Assembly: GCA_018268935.1 (NCBI GenBank)
Contig: JAFDVS010000120.1
Location: 1 to 36,995, forward strand
Reading direction: 5' to 3'
Origin: Acidobacteriota bacterium
GTDB lineage: Bacteria; Acidobacteriota; Terriglobia; Bryobacterales; Bryobacteraceae
DNA: 36,995 bases
Within the stretch, counting starts at the first letter, position 1. Every line of letters starts with the position of its first letter. Made by a program: the position numbers and the translations under genes. A model generated the notes under the pieces. That model worked only from the letters and a program-made list of their open reading frames with translations. It did no database searches and had not been told where the DNA came from. Positions 17,133 through 24,372 of the stretch are shown piece by piece.

Positions 17133-18050
17133 ATGCCTGTGACGCGACGCGAACTTCTGTGTGCATTGGGCCCAGCGGCCATGGCGGCGGCTGTCGTGCG
17201 GCCGAAGGGTTTGTTGATTGATACGCACATCCACTTGTTTGACGACAAGCGATATCCGTATCACAAGAGCGCTGTGTACAAGCCGGCGGCTTCGCCGCTG
17301 GATGCCTATGCGAAGTTCGTAGCGGAGGCGAAGATTGACCATACGATCATCGTCCATCCGGAGCCTTATCAGGACGACCATGCGTACCTGGAATACTGCT
17401 TCCAGAACGAGCCTTCGCCGGGCTTTTTCAAGGGCACGTGCTTGTACGATCCGATTGACCCGGCGACGCCGAAGCGGATGGAGGAATTGATACGGCGCAA
17501 TCCGAAGCGCATCGTGGCGCTGCGGGTGCATGTGAATCGCAAGCCGGGTGAGGCTCCGACGGTTGCGGGGGCGATCCGGGATCGCGATCTGCGGCATCCG
17601 CAAATGAAGAAGACGTGGGAGGCGGCGGGGAAATTAGGGTTGGGGATTCAAATGCATTTTATTCCGCATTGGGGAAAACAAATCGGAGAATTAGCTACTC
17701 AATTTCCCCAGGTACCGGTGATTCTGGATCACCTGGCGCGGGCAGGACAGGGAACAGCGGCGGAGTATAACGAAGTGCTGGGGCTGGCGAAGCTGCCGCG
17801 GGTAGTGATGAAATTTTCGGGGTGGCGGTATTCGTCGCGGCAGGAGCATCCGTATCTGGATGCAAAGCCTTTAGTGCGAAGGACATACGATGCCTTTGGT
17901 GCGGATCGAATGCTGTGGGGCGGGCTAGGCCACAACGGGGAGGAGTTCGCGAAGGCGGTGGAGGTGTTCGAAGCGATGTTCGATTTTGCGGCGGAGAAAG
18001 ATAAGGCGAAGATTCGCGGGCTGAGCGCGGCGAAGCTGTTTTCGTTCTAG
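17133..18050 (+). CDS. Exported amidohydrolase-2 family protein
   Basis: The 305-aa protein begins M-P-V-T-R-R-E-L-L-C, a twin-arginine type signal with a short hydrophobic stretch to about residue 22. The barrel starts with L-L-I-D-T-H-I-H-L-F-D (metal-binding His32 and His34) and continues with I-V-H-P-E, H-F-I-P-H-W and V-I-L-D-H-L-A-R, as in the amidohydrolase_2 family (dicarboxylate hydrolase/decarboxylase relatives). A late catalytic Asp is less clear: the usual barrel-8 motif reads M-L-W-G-G-L-G-H-N where a G-S-D/T-D is common, so catalytic Asp appears to be missing there. The substrate is unknown. The Tat signal fits a metal-loaded periplasmic enzyme. Confidence 0.8.
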   Translation: MPVTRRELLCALGPAAMAAAVVRPKGLLIDTHIHLFDDKRYPYHKSAVYKPAASPLDAYAKFVAEAKIDHTIIVHPEPYQDDHAYLEYCFQNEPSPGFFKGTCLYDPIDPATPKRMEELIRRNPKRIVALRVHVNRKPGEAPTVAGAIRDRDLRHPQMKKTWEAAGKLGLGIQMHFIPHWGKQIGELATQFPQVPVILDHLARAGQGTAAEYNEVLGLAKLPRVVMKFSGWRYSSRQEHPYLDAKPLVRRTYDAFGADRMLWGGLGHNGEEFAKAVEVFEAMFDFAAEKDKAKIRGLSAAKLFSF

Positions 18051-18315
18051 AAATCGCCTAGGTACGGGGAATAAGAAATCCGGGGAAATTCTCTTATCCG
18101 GATGTAACGCTTTCCACATTTTCAGCACTACCTCAGTGACCCTGGATGTGGGCCCATACCGCTCGCACCAGGCACGCATTCTGTTCCGCGGGCCGCGGAT
18201 ACTGGAAGCTCTTACCGGAGACGTGTATCCGCGGCGATCAACATTCTGTTTTGTCTGGGAAAGCAACGATACCCACACGTAGGGCCGAACCTCTTCGAAC
18301 CAAGGAGATAGTTGT
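18051..18315 (+). promoter_or_regulatory. Structured leader region before the RiPP precursor gene
   Basis: This 265-base region has no convincing gene. It holds an 11-bp perfect inverted repeat, GCCGCGGATAC (18192-18202) and GTATCCGCGGC (18225-18235), with a 22-base loop; it also overlaps an alternative 7-bp hairpin (18185-18199). A second hairpin, ATAAGAAAT/ATTCTCTTAT with one bulge (18071-18097), lies just after the amidohydrolase stop and may end its transcript. No convincing promoter elements were found. AAGGAGA (18302-18308) is the ribosome binding site of the precursor, 7 bases before its ATG. Confidence 0.45.
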
Positions 18316-18789
18316 ATGCCCTTTCGCGTAAAAGACATCCTCATCGATGTCCTGCAACCTCAGCCGTGCCCACAGCACACGCTGGTCTTGTGTCACTTTT
18401 ACTGCACCCATCTGGTGAGCTGCCACTTCGGATGCTCGCTGCAGATCAGCTGCCATTTCGGGTGTTCGTATCAGATCAGTTGTCATTTCGGATGCTCGCT
18501 TCAGATCTCGTGCCCGTGGCATACGCTGGTGTGCCCCGGCGGATCGATTCAGTGCCCTGGCGGTTTGATCGCCTGCCCTGGGTCGATTCTGGAGCAGACA
18601 CCGGTGGATCCGGCCGTGATCCGGGAGCGGCTGAAGGCAGAGATGGCGGCGGCACAAGCGGCAGAGGAAGCGGCCGCAGAGATGATGAAGCCGCAAACGC
18701 TGGAGCAGGTGGATCTGCTGGAAGCGAAGTTGAAGGAAGCTCTGGAGGATCTCGGCAAGCGCCGGGAGGAACTCCGCAAGAAGAAGTAG
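18316..18789 (+). CDS. RiPP (lanthipeptide-like) precursor candidate with 10-residue Cys/Ser repeats
   Basis: The 157-aa protein has a short N-terminal segment (M-P-F-R-V-K-D-I-L-I-D-V-L, 1-13), then a Cys-rich region with 13 Cys from residue 18 to 87, then a charged Ala/Glu/Lys helical tail (about 95-157). The core has four 10-residue units starting at Cys26, 36, 46 and 56 (30-bp units at 18391-18510): C-H-F-G-C-S-L-Q-I-S and variants. It is flanked by C-P-Q-H-T-L-V-L and C-P-W-H-T-L-V and followed by three C-P-G-x units. The DNA copies differ mainly at synonymous sites, so the protein repeat is selected. T31, S35, S41, S45, S51, S55 and S61 each have a Cys five residues on. Next genes: a HopA1-like lyase and an RRE-kinase-LanC protein. 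Usual RiPP precursors have leader then core at the C terminus; here the helical part is C-terminal. A disulfide-stabilised repeat protein is the alternative. Confidence 0.72.
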   Translation: MPFRVKDILIDVLQPQPCPQHTLVLCHFYCTHLVSCHFGCSLQISCHFGCSYQISCHFGCSLQISCPWHTLVCPGGSIQCPGGLIACPGSILEQTPVDPAVIRERLKAEMAAAQAAEEAAAEMMKPQTLEQVDLLEAKLKEALEDLGKRREELRKKK

Positions 18790-18803
18790 TTCATTGAGCC
18801 AGG

Positions 18804-18810
18804 AAGGAGG
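18804..18810 (+). promoter_or_regulatory. Ribosome binding site that fixes a GTG start
   Basis: AAGGAGG ends 6 bases before GTG at 18817, ideal spacing. The first ATG (18829) would be 18 bases away, so GTG is preferred for the lyase candidate. Confidence 0.7.
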
Positions 18811-18816
18811 CCCCTA

Positions 18817-19980
18817 GTGACGGAAGCAATGATGGATGCAGTAGAGGAGATCCAGGACGGAACGATCCGCAACGTTCTAGGGGCCCGATTCCGGGCGAAC
18901 CGGGAATTCGGGCTTGTACCGTTTGAGAGGTTGAGCCAGGAGCAACAGCAGCAGTGGAAGGATCTGGCGCGCGATCCGAGGTTTTATGGCGTGCTGTTGC
19001 CACGGGAAGGAACGCCGTGGCGGCCAAAGACGACGTGCCGCGATACGGCGCTCTTGTTTTTTACGCTGCAAGGGGAGGGATTCCTGCCTGCGTTCGCGCT
19101 GACGGGCGAGCGGGAAGAAGTGAACCGCTCGGTGGCGCAATTGGTGCTGGACGGAATCGTGGAGATGCAGGTGGGGGAGGAGTTTGTCACGGGGCCGGCG
19201 GCGGCGCGGTTCATTTTGCCGCAGAGGCGTCAGGCTGCGGTGCTTTGTCGACTGGGTGCGCTTTCGGCGGAGGCGCTGGCTTATGGGGCATCGTTGCGGG
19301 CGCTGGATGCGGGGCGGGTTTCGGCGCGGATGTATTTCTACAACCGGCTGCCGGTGACGCGGGAGTGGGAACAACGGTTTCCCGATGCGACAGCGGTGAA
19401 ACGGGAGTTGGGTGCAGTGAACGGATGGGAGGAGATGGCGCAGGACCCGGTCAATCATGGGTGGATTTCGTGGCGGCGCGGTTCGGCGAAGTCGATGCCT
19501 GCTTCGGCTCGCACGTACAAGCTGTATTTCAGCCCGCGGCCGGAGTTGATAGGAGAGGCGTTTCCGGAGTTTCTGGCTGCGGTGACGCGAGCGGGGTCGA
19601 TGGCGTTCAAGGCGGGCCGGAATGCGGCTGGTTTGCTGCGACCGGACAAGGTGGTGGCCTATTTTCACAGCGAGGATCAGGTGCAGGAGGCTGCTGAAGC
19701 GATTGACCGGGCGTTGTCAGGATGCCTGGGGCAGGGGGTGCCGTTCAGCGCTCCGGTTGGCGAGTCGCTGCTTGTTTCCTGGGGGGCAGATCCGCCGGCG
19801 GAGGAATGGGAACTACGTGAGAGCTGGAGGCTTTGGGTGACGAACCGGCTGGCGGTGCATTTGAAGGCGGCCCAAGCAGCAGGCGATTTGAATCCGCGAC
19901 AGTTCGCGCTGGACCGCATGCGGCTGGAAGACATTGATACCGATACGTGGACTGCCTGCCAGGGCAGAAAGGAATTGTAG
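18817..19980 (+). CDS. HopA1-like protein, probable phospho-Ser/Thr lyase of the RiPP cluster
   Basis: The 387-aa protein has no signal peptide. The N-terminal part contains a winged-helix-like stretch (about 70-128; L-V-L-D-G-I-V-E-M, E-F-V-T-G-P-A-A). The C-terminal half has Y-F-Y-N-R-L-P, then R-T-Y-K-L-Y-F-S-P-R-P, L-R-P-D-K-V-V-A-Y-F-H-S, G-V-P-F-S-A-P-V and L-L-V-S-W-G-A-D-P-P. That pattern recalls the HopA1-like proteins which act as stand-alone lyases in class V lanthipeptide clusters (LxmY type); I recognise it by eye only. In that role it would remove phosphate from phospho-Ser/Thr of the precursor. It starts 27 bases after the precursor, with a strong ribosome binding site, and ends 2 bases before the kinase-cyclase start, so the three genes form one operon. 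If not a lyase, its tight linkage still makes it a cluster protein. Confidence 0.6.
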   Translation: MTEAMMDAVEEIQDGTIRNVLGARFRANREFGLVPFERLSQEQQQQWKDLARDPRFYGVLLPREGTPWRPKTTCRDTALLFFTLQGEGFLPAFALTGEREEVNRSVAQLVLDGIVEMQVGEEFVTGPAAARFILPQRRQAAVLCRLGALSAEALAYGASLRALDAGRVSARMYFYNRLPVTREWEQRFPDATAVKRELGAVNGWEEMAQDPVNHGWISWRRGSAKSMPASARTYKLYFSPRPELIGEAFPEFLAAVTRAGSMAFKAGRNAAGLLRPDKVVAYFHSEDQVQEAAEAIDRALSGCLGQGVPFSAPVGESLLVSWGADPPAEEWELRESWRLWVTNRLAVHLKAAQAAGDLNPRQFALDRMRLEDIDTDTWTACQGRKEL

Positions 19981-19982
19981 TC

Positions 19983-22328
19983 ATGGAAGGGATTCTCGTT
20001 CTACCCGCCGATGTGCGGTTCATTCCGGCAAAAGAACTCGCGGAGGAGATGCGGAGGAAGATTGGCGCATCGGAGGAGGATATCGCGGTGACACGGCCGC
20101 GCTCGCGCACGCCATCGAAGGTGATTGATGCGGACACTTACGCTTTGCTGCGAGAGTTTGAGCAGCCGACCACGATCGTCAAGGCGGTGCTGCACTTCAG
20201 CAAGGAGCGGAAGCTGAAGGCGGAGAACGTGCTGGATGAGGCTTTCCCGTTGCTGCAGAGCTTCTTTGAGAGCAAATTGCTAGTGGACCCGCAGTCAGCG
20301 GAAGCGCAGCGGATCGATGCCAGTTATCAGACCGGGGATACGGTGGATGGAAAGGTAATCGAGGAGGCGCTGGCGCTCATTTCCGATACGGAGATCTACC
20401 GCGTGCGTTGCGAAGACGGCACAGAGGCGGCGCTAAAGATTGCGCGCACGGATGACAGGCAGATACGGTACCTGCTGCAGCGCGAGGCGGCGATTCTGCA
20501 GCGTGCCGCGGTAGGCGGCGTTTCTCCAAGATGGCTGGGCCAGGGGGAAGCGGAGGGAAAGACGTACCTGACGATGGAGTATGTCGGAGGACAAGATCTG
20601 CTGAGCGCGGCGGCCGAGGCGCGGAATGATGGTCCGGAGGCAGTGCTGCGTCTTTGTCTTCAGGTGATTCGCGGATACGCGCAACTGCACGATGTTGGAG
20701 TCGTACATGGAGACGTGCATCCGGGGAACATCAAGGTATCGGGCGGACAATTGCGGCTGTTGGACTTTGGTGTCGCGGTGGTGGATGGTGCGAAAGATGA
20801 GACTGGCGTGGCTCCGAGGGCGGGGATCGGGTTCTTCTTTGAGCCGGAGTATGCCGCGGCGATGGTGGCGCATTCGGCTCCGCCGCGAGCCTCGCAGGCG
20901 GGTGAGCAATACGCCGTGGCGGCGCTGTGCTATTTCCTGATTGCGGGCGATCAGTATCTGGATTTCCCGGGGGAGAAGAACGAGATGATGGAGGCGATTG
21001 CGACGGTTGCCCCTGTTCCCTTCTCGCGGCGAAAGGCGGTAGCGCCGGAACAGATTGAGCGCGTTTTGTTTCGGGCGTTGGAGAAGGAGCCTGGGGCGCG
21101 CTTTCGCAGCCTGCGGGAGTTTGGCGATGCTTTCGAGGAAGCGATGCGCGGGGGAGAATCGCTGCTGCGCGCGCACACTCCGGAAGTGCTTATGGCCGGC
21201 AAGCTGCGGGATGTGCTGGGCGAGTTGGAGGAGCCACGCACACATTTCGTGTACCGGGGGCCGCGGAGTCCCTCGGTATCGGTGACCTACGGAGCGGCTG
21301 GCATCGCTTATCTTCTGTACCGGCTGGCCTGTGGACGGGGGGATGCGAAACTGCTGGCACTGGCGGATCGCTGGGCGGTGGAGGCAGCAAGCCATTGTGA
21401 TGATGCTGGTGCGTTCTATCACCCCGAAGTGCAGATCACGGAACAGACCGTGGGTGCGGTTTCGCCGTATCACACGCGTTCCGGGGTGGCGCTGGTACAG
21501 GGGCTGATTGCGGCGGCGATGGCGGATGAGGCGTCGCAGGCAATGGCGATCGACAGCTACCTGATGGCGATCGCGCATCCGTGCGAGAAGCTCGATCTGA
21601 CGGTGGGCCGCTTCAGCACGGTGATCGGAGCAGCGCTTCTGGTGGAACAGATGGCGGATGGGGAGCTGAAACGGCGCCTGGTGCGGGAAGGCTTCCGTCA
21701 CTTTGGAGAGGCGTGGCAGAAGGTGGAAACGATGGGTCCTATTTCGGGGTGCACGGAGGAGCCGTACCTGGGACTGGCACATGGTTGGGCCGGATTCCTG
21801 TATACGGCACTACGGTGGGCTGAGGTTACGGATACCGCTCCACCGGCAAGCGTTGCGGGGCGGTTGCGGGAGCTGGCGGCGTTCGCCGAGGAACATGGAA
21901 AAGGAGTGCGCTGGCCGTTTCATTTGCGGACGGGCAACGGGTTGCGGCACATGCCGGGCTGGTGCAACGGGACCGCGGGGTTTGTGTTGTTGTGGACAAC
22001 GGCGTATCGTCTGTTTGGCGAGAAGTGGATGGGGAAACTGGCGGAGCGGGGGGCGGTAGACTGCGCGTCTACTCCGGGCGGTTTGCACAGCTTGTGCTGC
22101 GGGGCGGCGGGACAGGCATATGCGCTGCTGGCCATGCACCGGGAGAGCGGAGAACGGCAATGGCTGGACGCGGCGAAGCGAAAGACGGTGGAGGCGGTGC
22201 GGTATTCCACTCAAGGCAGGGGCAAGGAGGAATTGCCATTTAGCCTGTATAAGGGGGATGTTGGACTCGCGCTGCTGTGCGCGGAGGTTGATTCTCCATC
22301 GGCCGCGACAACGATGCCCTTCTGCTAG
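19983..22328 (+). CDS. RRE-kinase-LanC fusion, lanthipeptide synthetase-like
   Basis: The protein is 781 aa from the ATG at 19983, which lies two bases after the previous stop. Residues about 45-102 have the PqqD-like RRE look (V-I-D-A-D-T-Y-A-L-L-R-E-F to the end F-F-E-S-K-L-L). A Ser/Thr kinase domain follows (about 135-390): Lys152 in A-A-L-K-I-A, Glu168, H-G-D-V-H-P-G-N (243-250; Asp245, Asn250 within one position) and D-F-G (261-263). Then a LanC domain (about 430-775): G-L-A-H-G-W-A-G-F with the general-acid His600, zinc ligands Cys661 in W-C-N-G and Cys705-Cys706 in L-C-C-G. It would recognise the precursor, phosphorylate it and cyclise it. Classes III and IV fuse lyase, kinase and cyclase; class V keeps three proteins. 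Here kinase and cyclase are fused and the lyase is separate. All key kinase and zinc residues are present, so it should be active. Confidence 0.87.
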   Translation: MEGILVLPADVRFIPAKELAEEMRRKIGASEEDIAVTRPRSRTPSKVIDADTYALLREFEQPTTIVKAVLHFSKERKLKAENVLDEAFPLLQSFFESKLLVDPQSAEAQRIDASYQTGDTVDGKVIEEALALISDTEIYRVRCEDGTEAALKIARTDDRQIRYLLQREAAILQRAAVGGVSPRWLGQGEAEGKTYLTMEYVGGQDLLSAAAEARNDGPEAVLRLCLQVIRGYAQLHDVGVVHGDVHPGNIKVSGGQLRLLDFGVAVVDGAKDETGVAPRAGIGFFFEPEYAAAMVAHSAPPRASQAGEQYAVAALCYFLIAGDQYLDFPGEKNEMMEAIATVAPVPFSRRKAVAPEQIERVLFRALEKEPGARFRSLREFGDAFEEAMRGGESLLRAHTPEVLMAGKLRDVLGELEEPRTHFVYRGPRSPSVSVTYGAAGIAYLLYRLACGRGDAKLLALADRWAVEAASHCDDAGAFYHPEVQITEQTVGAVSPYHTRSGVALVQGLIAAAMADEASQAMAIDSYLMAIAHPCEKLDLTVGRFSTVIGAALLVEQMADGELKRRLVREGFRHFGEAWQKVETMGPISGCTEEPYLGLAHGWAGFLYTALRWAEVTDTAPPASVAGRLRELAAFAEEHGKGVRWPFHLRTGNGLRHMPGWCNGTAGFVLLWTTAYRLFGEKWMGKLAERGAVDCASTPGGLHSLCCGAAGQAYALLAMHRESGERQWLDAAKRKTVEAVRYSTQGRGKEELPFSLYKGDVGLALLCAEVDSPSAATTMPFC

Positions 22329-22337
22329 CATTGGCCC

Positions 22338-23390
22338 ATGGGCTCTGGGATTCTGCCTTTTGACGCTCCGCTCTCCGAATACGAGAGGAGGGCGGAAGAA
22401 TTGGTGGAGATGCGGGGGGCCGGCAAACCGCTGGACATGGTGGAAGCCCAGTTGGTGGTGGCGACCAACCATTGCTTCCGGGATTGGACGGCACTGGCTG
22501 AGTATGCCGGTGCTGTGGGTGATGTGGATTCAGCCGTGTACCGGTTCGAGTCGGCGGTGGAAGCAGTGGTGAATGGGGATGCCGCAGGATTGCGCGGGAT
22601 GCTGTCTGCGGATCCGGGGCTGGTGTATGCGCGATCGACGCGTGTGACGCCGTTTGATCCGCCGGTGCACCGGTGCACGCTGCTGCACTATCTGGGGTCC
22701 AACGGAGTCGAGGGATACCGGCAGAGGACGCCTTCGAATGCAGTGGAGATGGCCACTATTCTTCTGCAAGCGGGCGCAGAACCGAATTCATTGGCCTGGC
22801 TATACGGTGGTGCGTGTACGACTTTGAGTCTACTGGTTTCGAGTACGCCACCGGCCGATGCCGGACTGCAAATTCCGTTGGCTAAGGTATTGATCGATTT
22901 TGGTGCTTGCGTGGATTGCTACGGTGAAGGGAAGTGGACCTCTCCTGTTCGCACGGCGCTGGTGTTCGGGTTCAAGGATACGGCGGAGTATCTAGTGGAA
23001 CGGGGTGCACCGGTGGTGACGATTGTGGAGGCGGCGGGCTTGGGGAGGCTGGAAGAGACTCGGGCGATGCTTGGCGGAGCTAGCGGGTTGGAGCGACACC
23101 AGGCGCTGGCGGTATCGGCGCTCTTGGGACGGACTGCGGTGACGCGATTGCTGCTGGAGGCGGGGGAGGATCCGAGCCGGTTCAATCCGGATGGTTTCCA
23201 TGCCCATTCGACGCCGCTGCATCAGGCTGCGTTGGCGGGTGACATGGAGACGACGAAGCTGCTGGTGGAACACGGGGCGCGTCTCGAGTTGCGGGACAAG
23301 GTGTACGAGAGCACACCCCAAGGGTGGGCAGAATGGAACGACGAGACAGAGGTCGCCGTCTATCTCCGTGAGAAGGGAAGTTCGAGGTAA
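22338..23390 (+). CDS. Ankyrin-repeat protein
   Basis: The 350-aa protein has no signal peptide or membrane helix. Several ankyrin units can be read: T-L-L-H-Y-L-G-S-N-G-V with A-T-I-L-L-Q-A-G-A-E-P-N, R-T-A-L-V-F-G-F-K-D-T-A-E-Y-L-V-E-R-G-A, a partial unit around V-T-R-L-L-L-E-A-G-E-D-P, and T-P-L-H-Q-A-A-L-A-G-D-M-E-T-T-K-L-L-V-E-H-G. The first 50 residues are not ankyrin and have a helical look. Ankyrin repeats bind other proteins. The ATG is 9 bases after the kinase-cyclase stop and no good ribosome binding site is seen, so it may be read with the RiPP operon by coupling, or be incidental. Role in the cluster (partner, immunity or none) cannot be told. Confidence 0.8.
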   Translation: MGSGILPFDAPLSEYERRAEELVEMRGAGKPLDMVEAQLVVATNHCFRDWTALAEYAGAVGDVDSAVYRFESAVEAVVNGDAAGLRGMLSADPGLVYARSTRVTPFDPPVHRCTLLHYLGSNGVEGYRQRTPSNAVEMATILLQAGAEPNSLAWLYGGACTTLSLLVSSTPPADAGLQIPLAKVLIDFGACVDCYGEGKWTSPVRTALVFGFKDTAEYLVERGAPVVTIVEAAGLGRLEETRAMLGGASGLERHQALAVSALLGRTAVTRLLLEAGEDPSRFNPDGFHAHSTPLHQAALAGDMETTKLLVEHGARLELRDKVYESTPQGWAEWNDETEVAVYLREKGSSR

Positions 23391-23408
23391 AGGAAAAGCG
23401 GAGGGAGG

Positions 23409-23633
23409 CTAAGTAGTGGCGGCCTTTTTCTTGCGCGCGCCACGCTTCTCCGCGGGGGGCTGCCGGTCGCTCTTCTTCAGGTTCGGCAACACGATCTGGA
23501 GGACGAATTTCTTTTCCCCATGATCGTCGAACTTGATGGAGATGTGTTCCTCGGTGCAGCCGGTAACGGATCCCAACCCGAACTTGGGATGCTCAACTTG
23601 AGCGCCCGCATTGAAGGGCGGCTTATTGGCCAT
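23409..23633 (-). CDS. Small Tudor/KOW-like protein
   Basis: The 74-aa protein has a central segment (about 7-50) of the form F-N-A-G-A-Q-V-E-H-P-K-F-G-L-G-S-V, I-S-I-K-F-D-D-H-G-E-K-K-F, typical of the small SH3/Tudor-like barrel also seen at the C terminus of UvrD/PcrA helicases and in CarD-like RNA polymerase-interacting proteins. The tail is rich in Lys, Arg and Ala. It may bind nucleic acid or RNA polymerase; the exact job is unknown. It converges on the ankyrin gene with an 18-base gap and is divergent from lolA. Confidence 0.72.
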   Translation of the reverse strand: MANKPPFNAGAQVEHPKFGLGSVTGCTEEHISIKFDDHGEKKFVLQIVLPNLKKSDRQPPAEKRGARKKKAATT

Positions 23634-23724
23634 GAATAATCCTCAGGTTAAATGATACCAAACTCAGTAGGTTGTGTCGATAGCGGGGGAAAATCCACAA
23701 GGGGTATGGGAGAATGGAGGGGCG

Positions 23725-24369
23725 ATGTTTCAATGGATTGTTGTTTTACTACAGTTGTCAGTTCCAGCTTTTGGGCAGACTTCGATCCTCGATTCGCTGA
23801 AGAAGGTGGAGAATCGATACAACAACGTGCGGACATTGCAACTGGATTTCGAGCAGACAATTTTTTACACGGCGCAGCCGTCGGCGAAGCGGACGGAGTC
23901 TGGGGTACTGTTTCTGAGGAAGCCGGGGCGGATGCGGTGGGAGTATCGGAGGCCGGTAGAAAAACTATTTTTGTCAGACGGAAAGGATGTTTACTACTAT
24001 AGTTCCGCATCGAACCGGGTGGAGAAGTCTAAGTTAAAGGAAACAGATGACATGAGAGCGCCACTGGCGTTTCTGATTGGGCGTTTGGATTTCCAGCGGG
24101 ATTTTCGCGAGTACCGGATCAAGGAAGAGGGTGGGAACCGGTGGGTGACGGCGATCCCGAAGTCGGCGAAGGCGCCGTATCGCGAGGTCCAGTTTCTACT
24201 TTTGTCAGATTCAAGGATTGCGCAGCTTCGGGTGCTTGGTCACGATCAGTCCGTGATGGATTTCTATTTCCGCAACGAGACGCTGAATCCGGCTCTTCAA
24301 GAGACGTTGTTCGTTTTTCAGCCGCCCAAGGGGGCGGAGATTGTGGACATCGGTGAGGATCGCGATTAG
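23725..24369 (+). CDS. lolA: Outer-membrane lipoprotein carrier LolA family
   Basis: The protein is 214 aa from the ATG at 23725, which follows GGAGGGG and a signal peptide (F-Q-W-I-V-V-L-L-Q-L-S-V-P-A-F-G-Q). The mature part has L-D-F-E-Q-T, E-S-G-V-L-F-L-R-K-P-G-R-M-R-W-E-Y, and L-F-L-S-D-G-K-D-V-Y-Y-Y, the classic LolA beta-sheet core, followed by A-P-L-A-F-L-I-G-R-L. It carries lipoproteins through the periplasm to the outer membrane. Its frame is open upstream to 23674 but that would give no signal peptide at the N terminus. It converges on the DinB gene with a 3-base gap. LolA is expected in a diderm bacterium. Confidence 0.88.
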   Translation: MFQWIVVLLQLSVPAFGQTSILDSLKKVENRYNNVRTLQLDFEQTIFYTAQPSAKRTESGVLFLRKPGRMRWEYRRPVEKLFLSDGKDVYYYSSASNRVEKSKLKETDDMRAPLAFLIGRLDFQRDFREYRIKEEGGNRWVTAIPKSAKAPYREVQFLLLSDSRIAQLRVLGHDQSVMDFYFRNETLNPALQETLFVFQPPKGAEIVDIGEDRD

Positions 24370-24372
24370 GGG

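Noticed and set aside
18391..18510. CRISPR-like or tandem DNA repeat
   Set aside because: Four adjacent 30-bp units without spacers, varying at synonymous sites inside an ORF: a protein repeat, not an array.
18312..18797. Overlapping frame on the plus strand covering the RiPP precursor
   Set aside because: It has no ribosome binding site at good distance and no repeat pattern of its own. The 30-bp units differ at third positions of the precursor frame, so the precursor frame is the real one.
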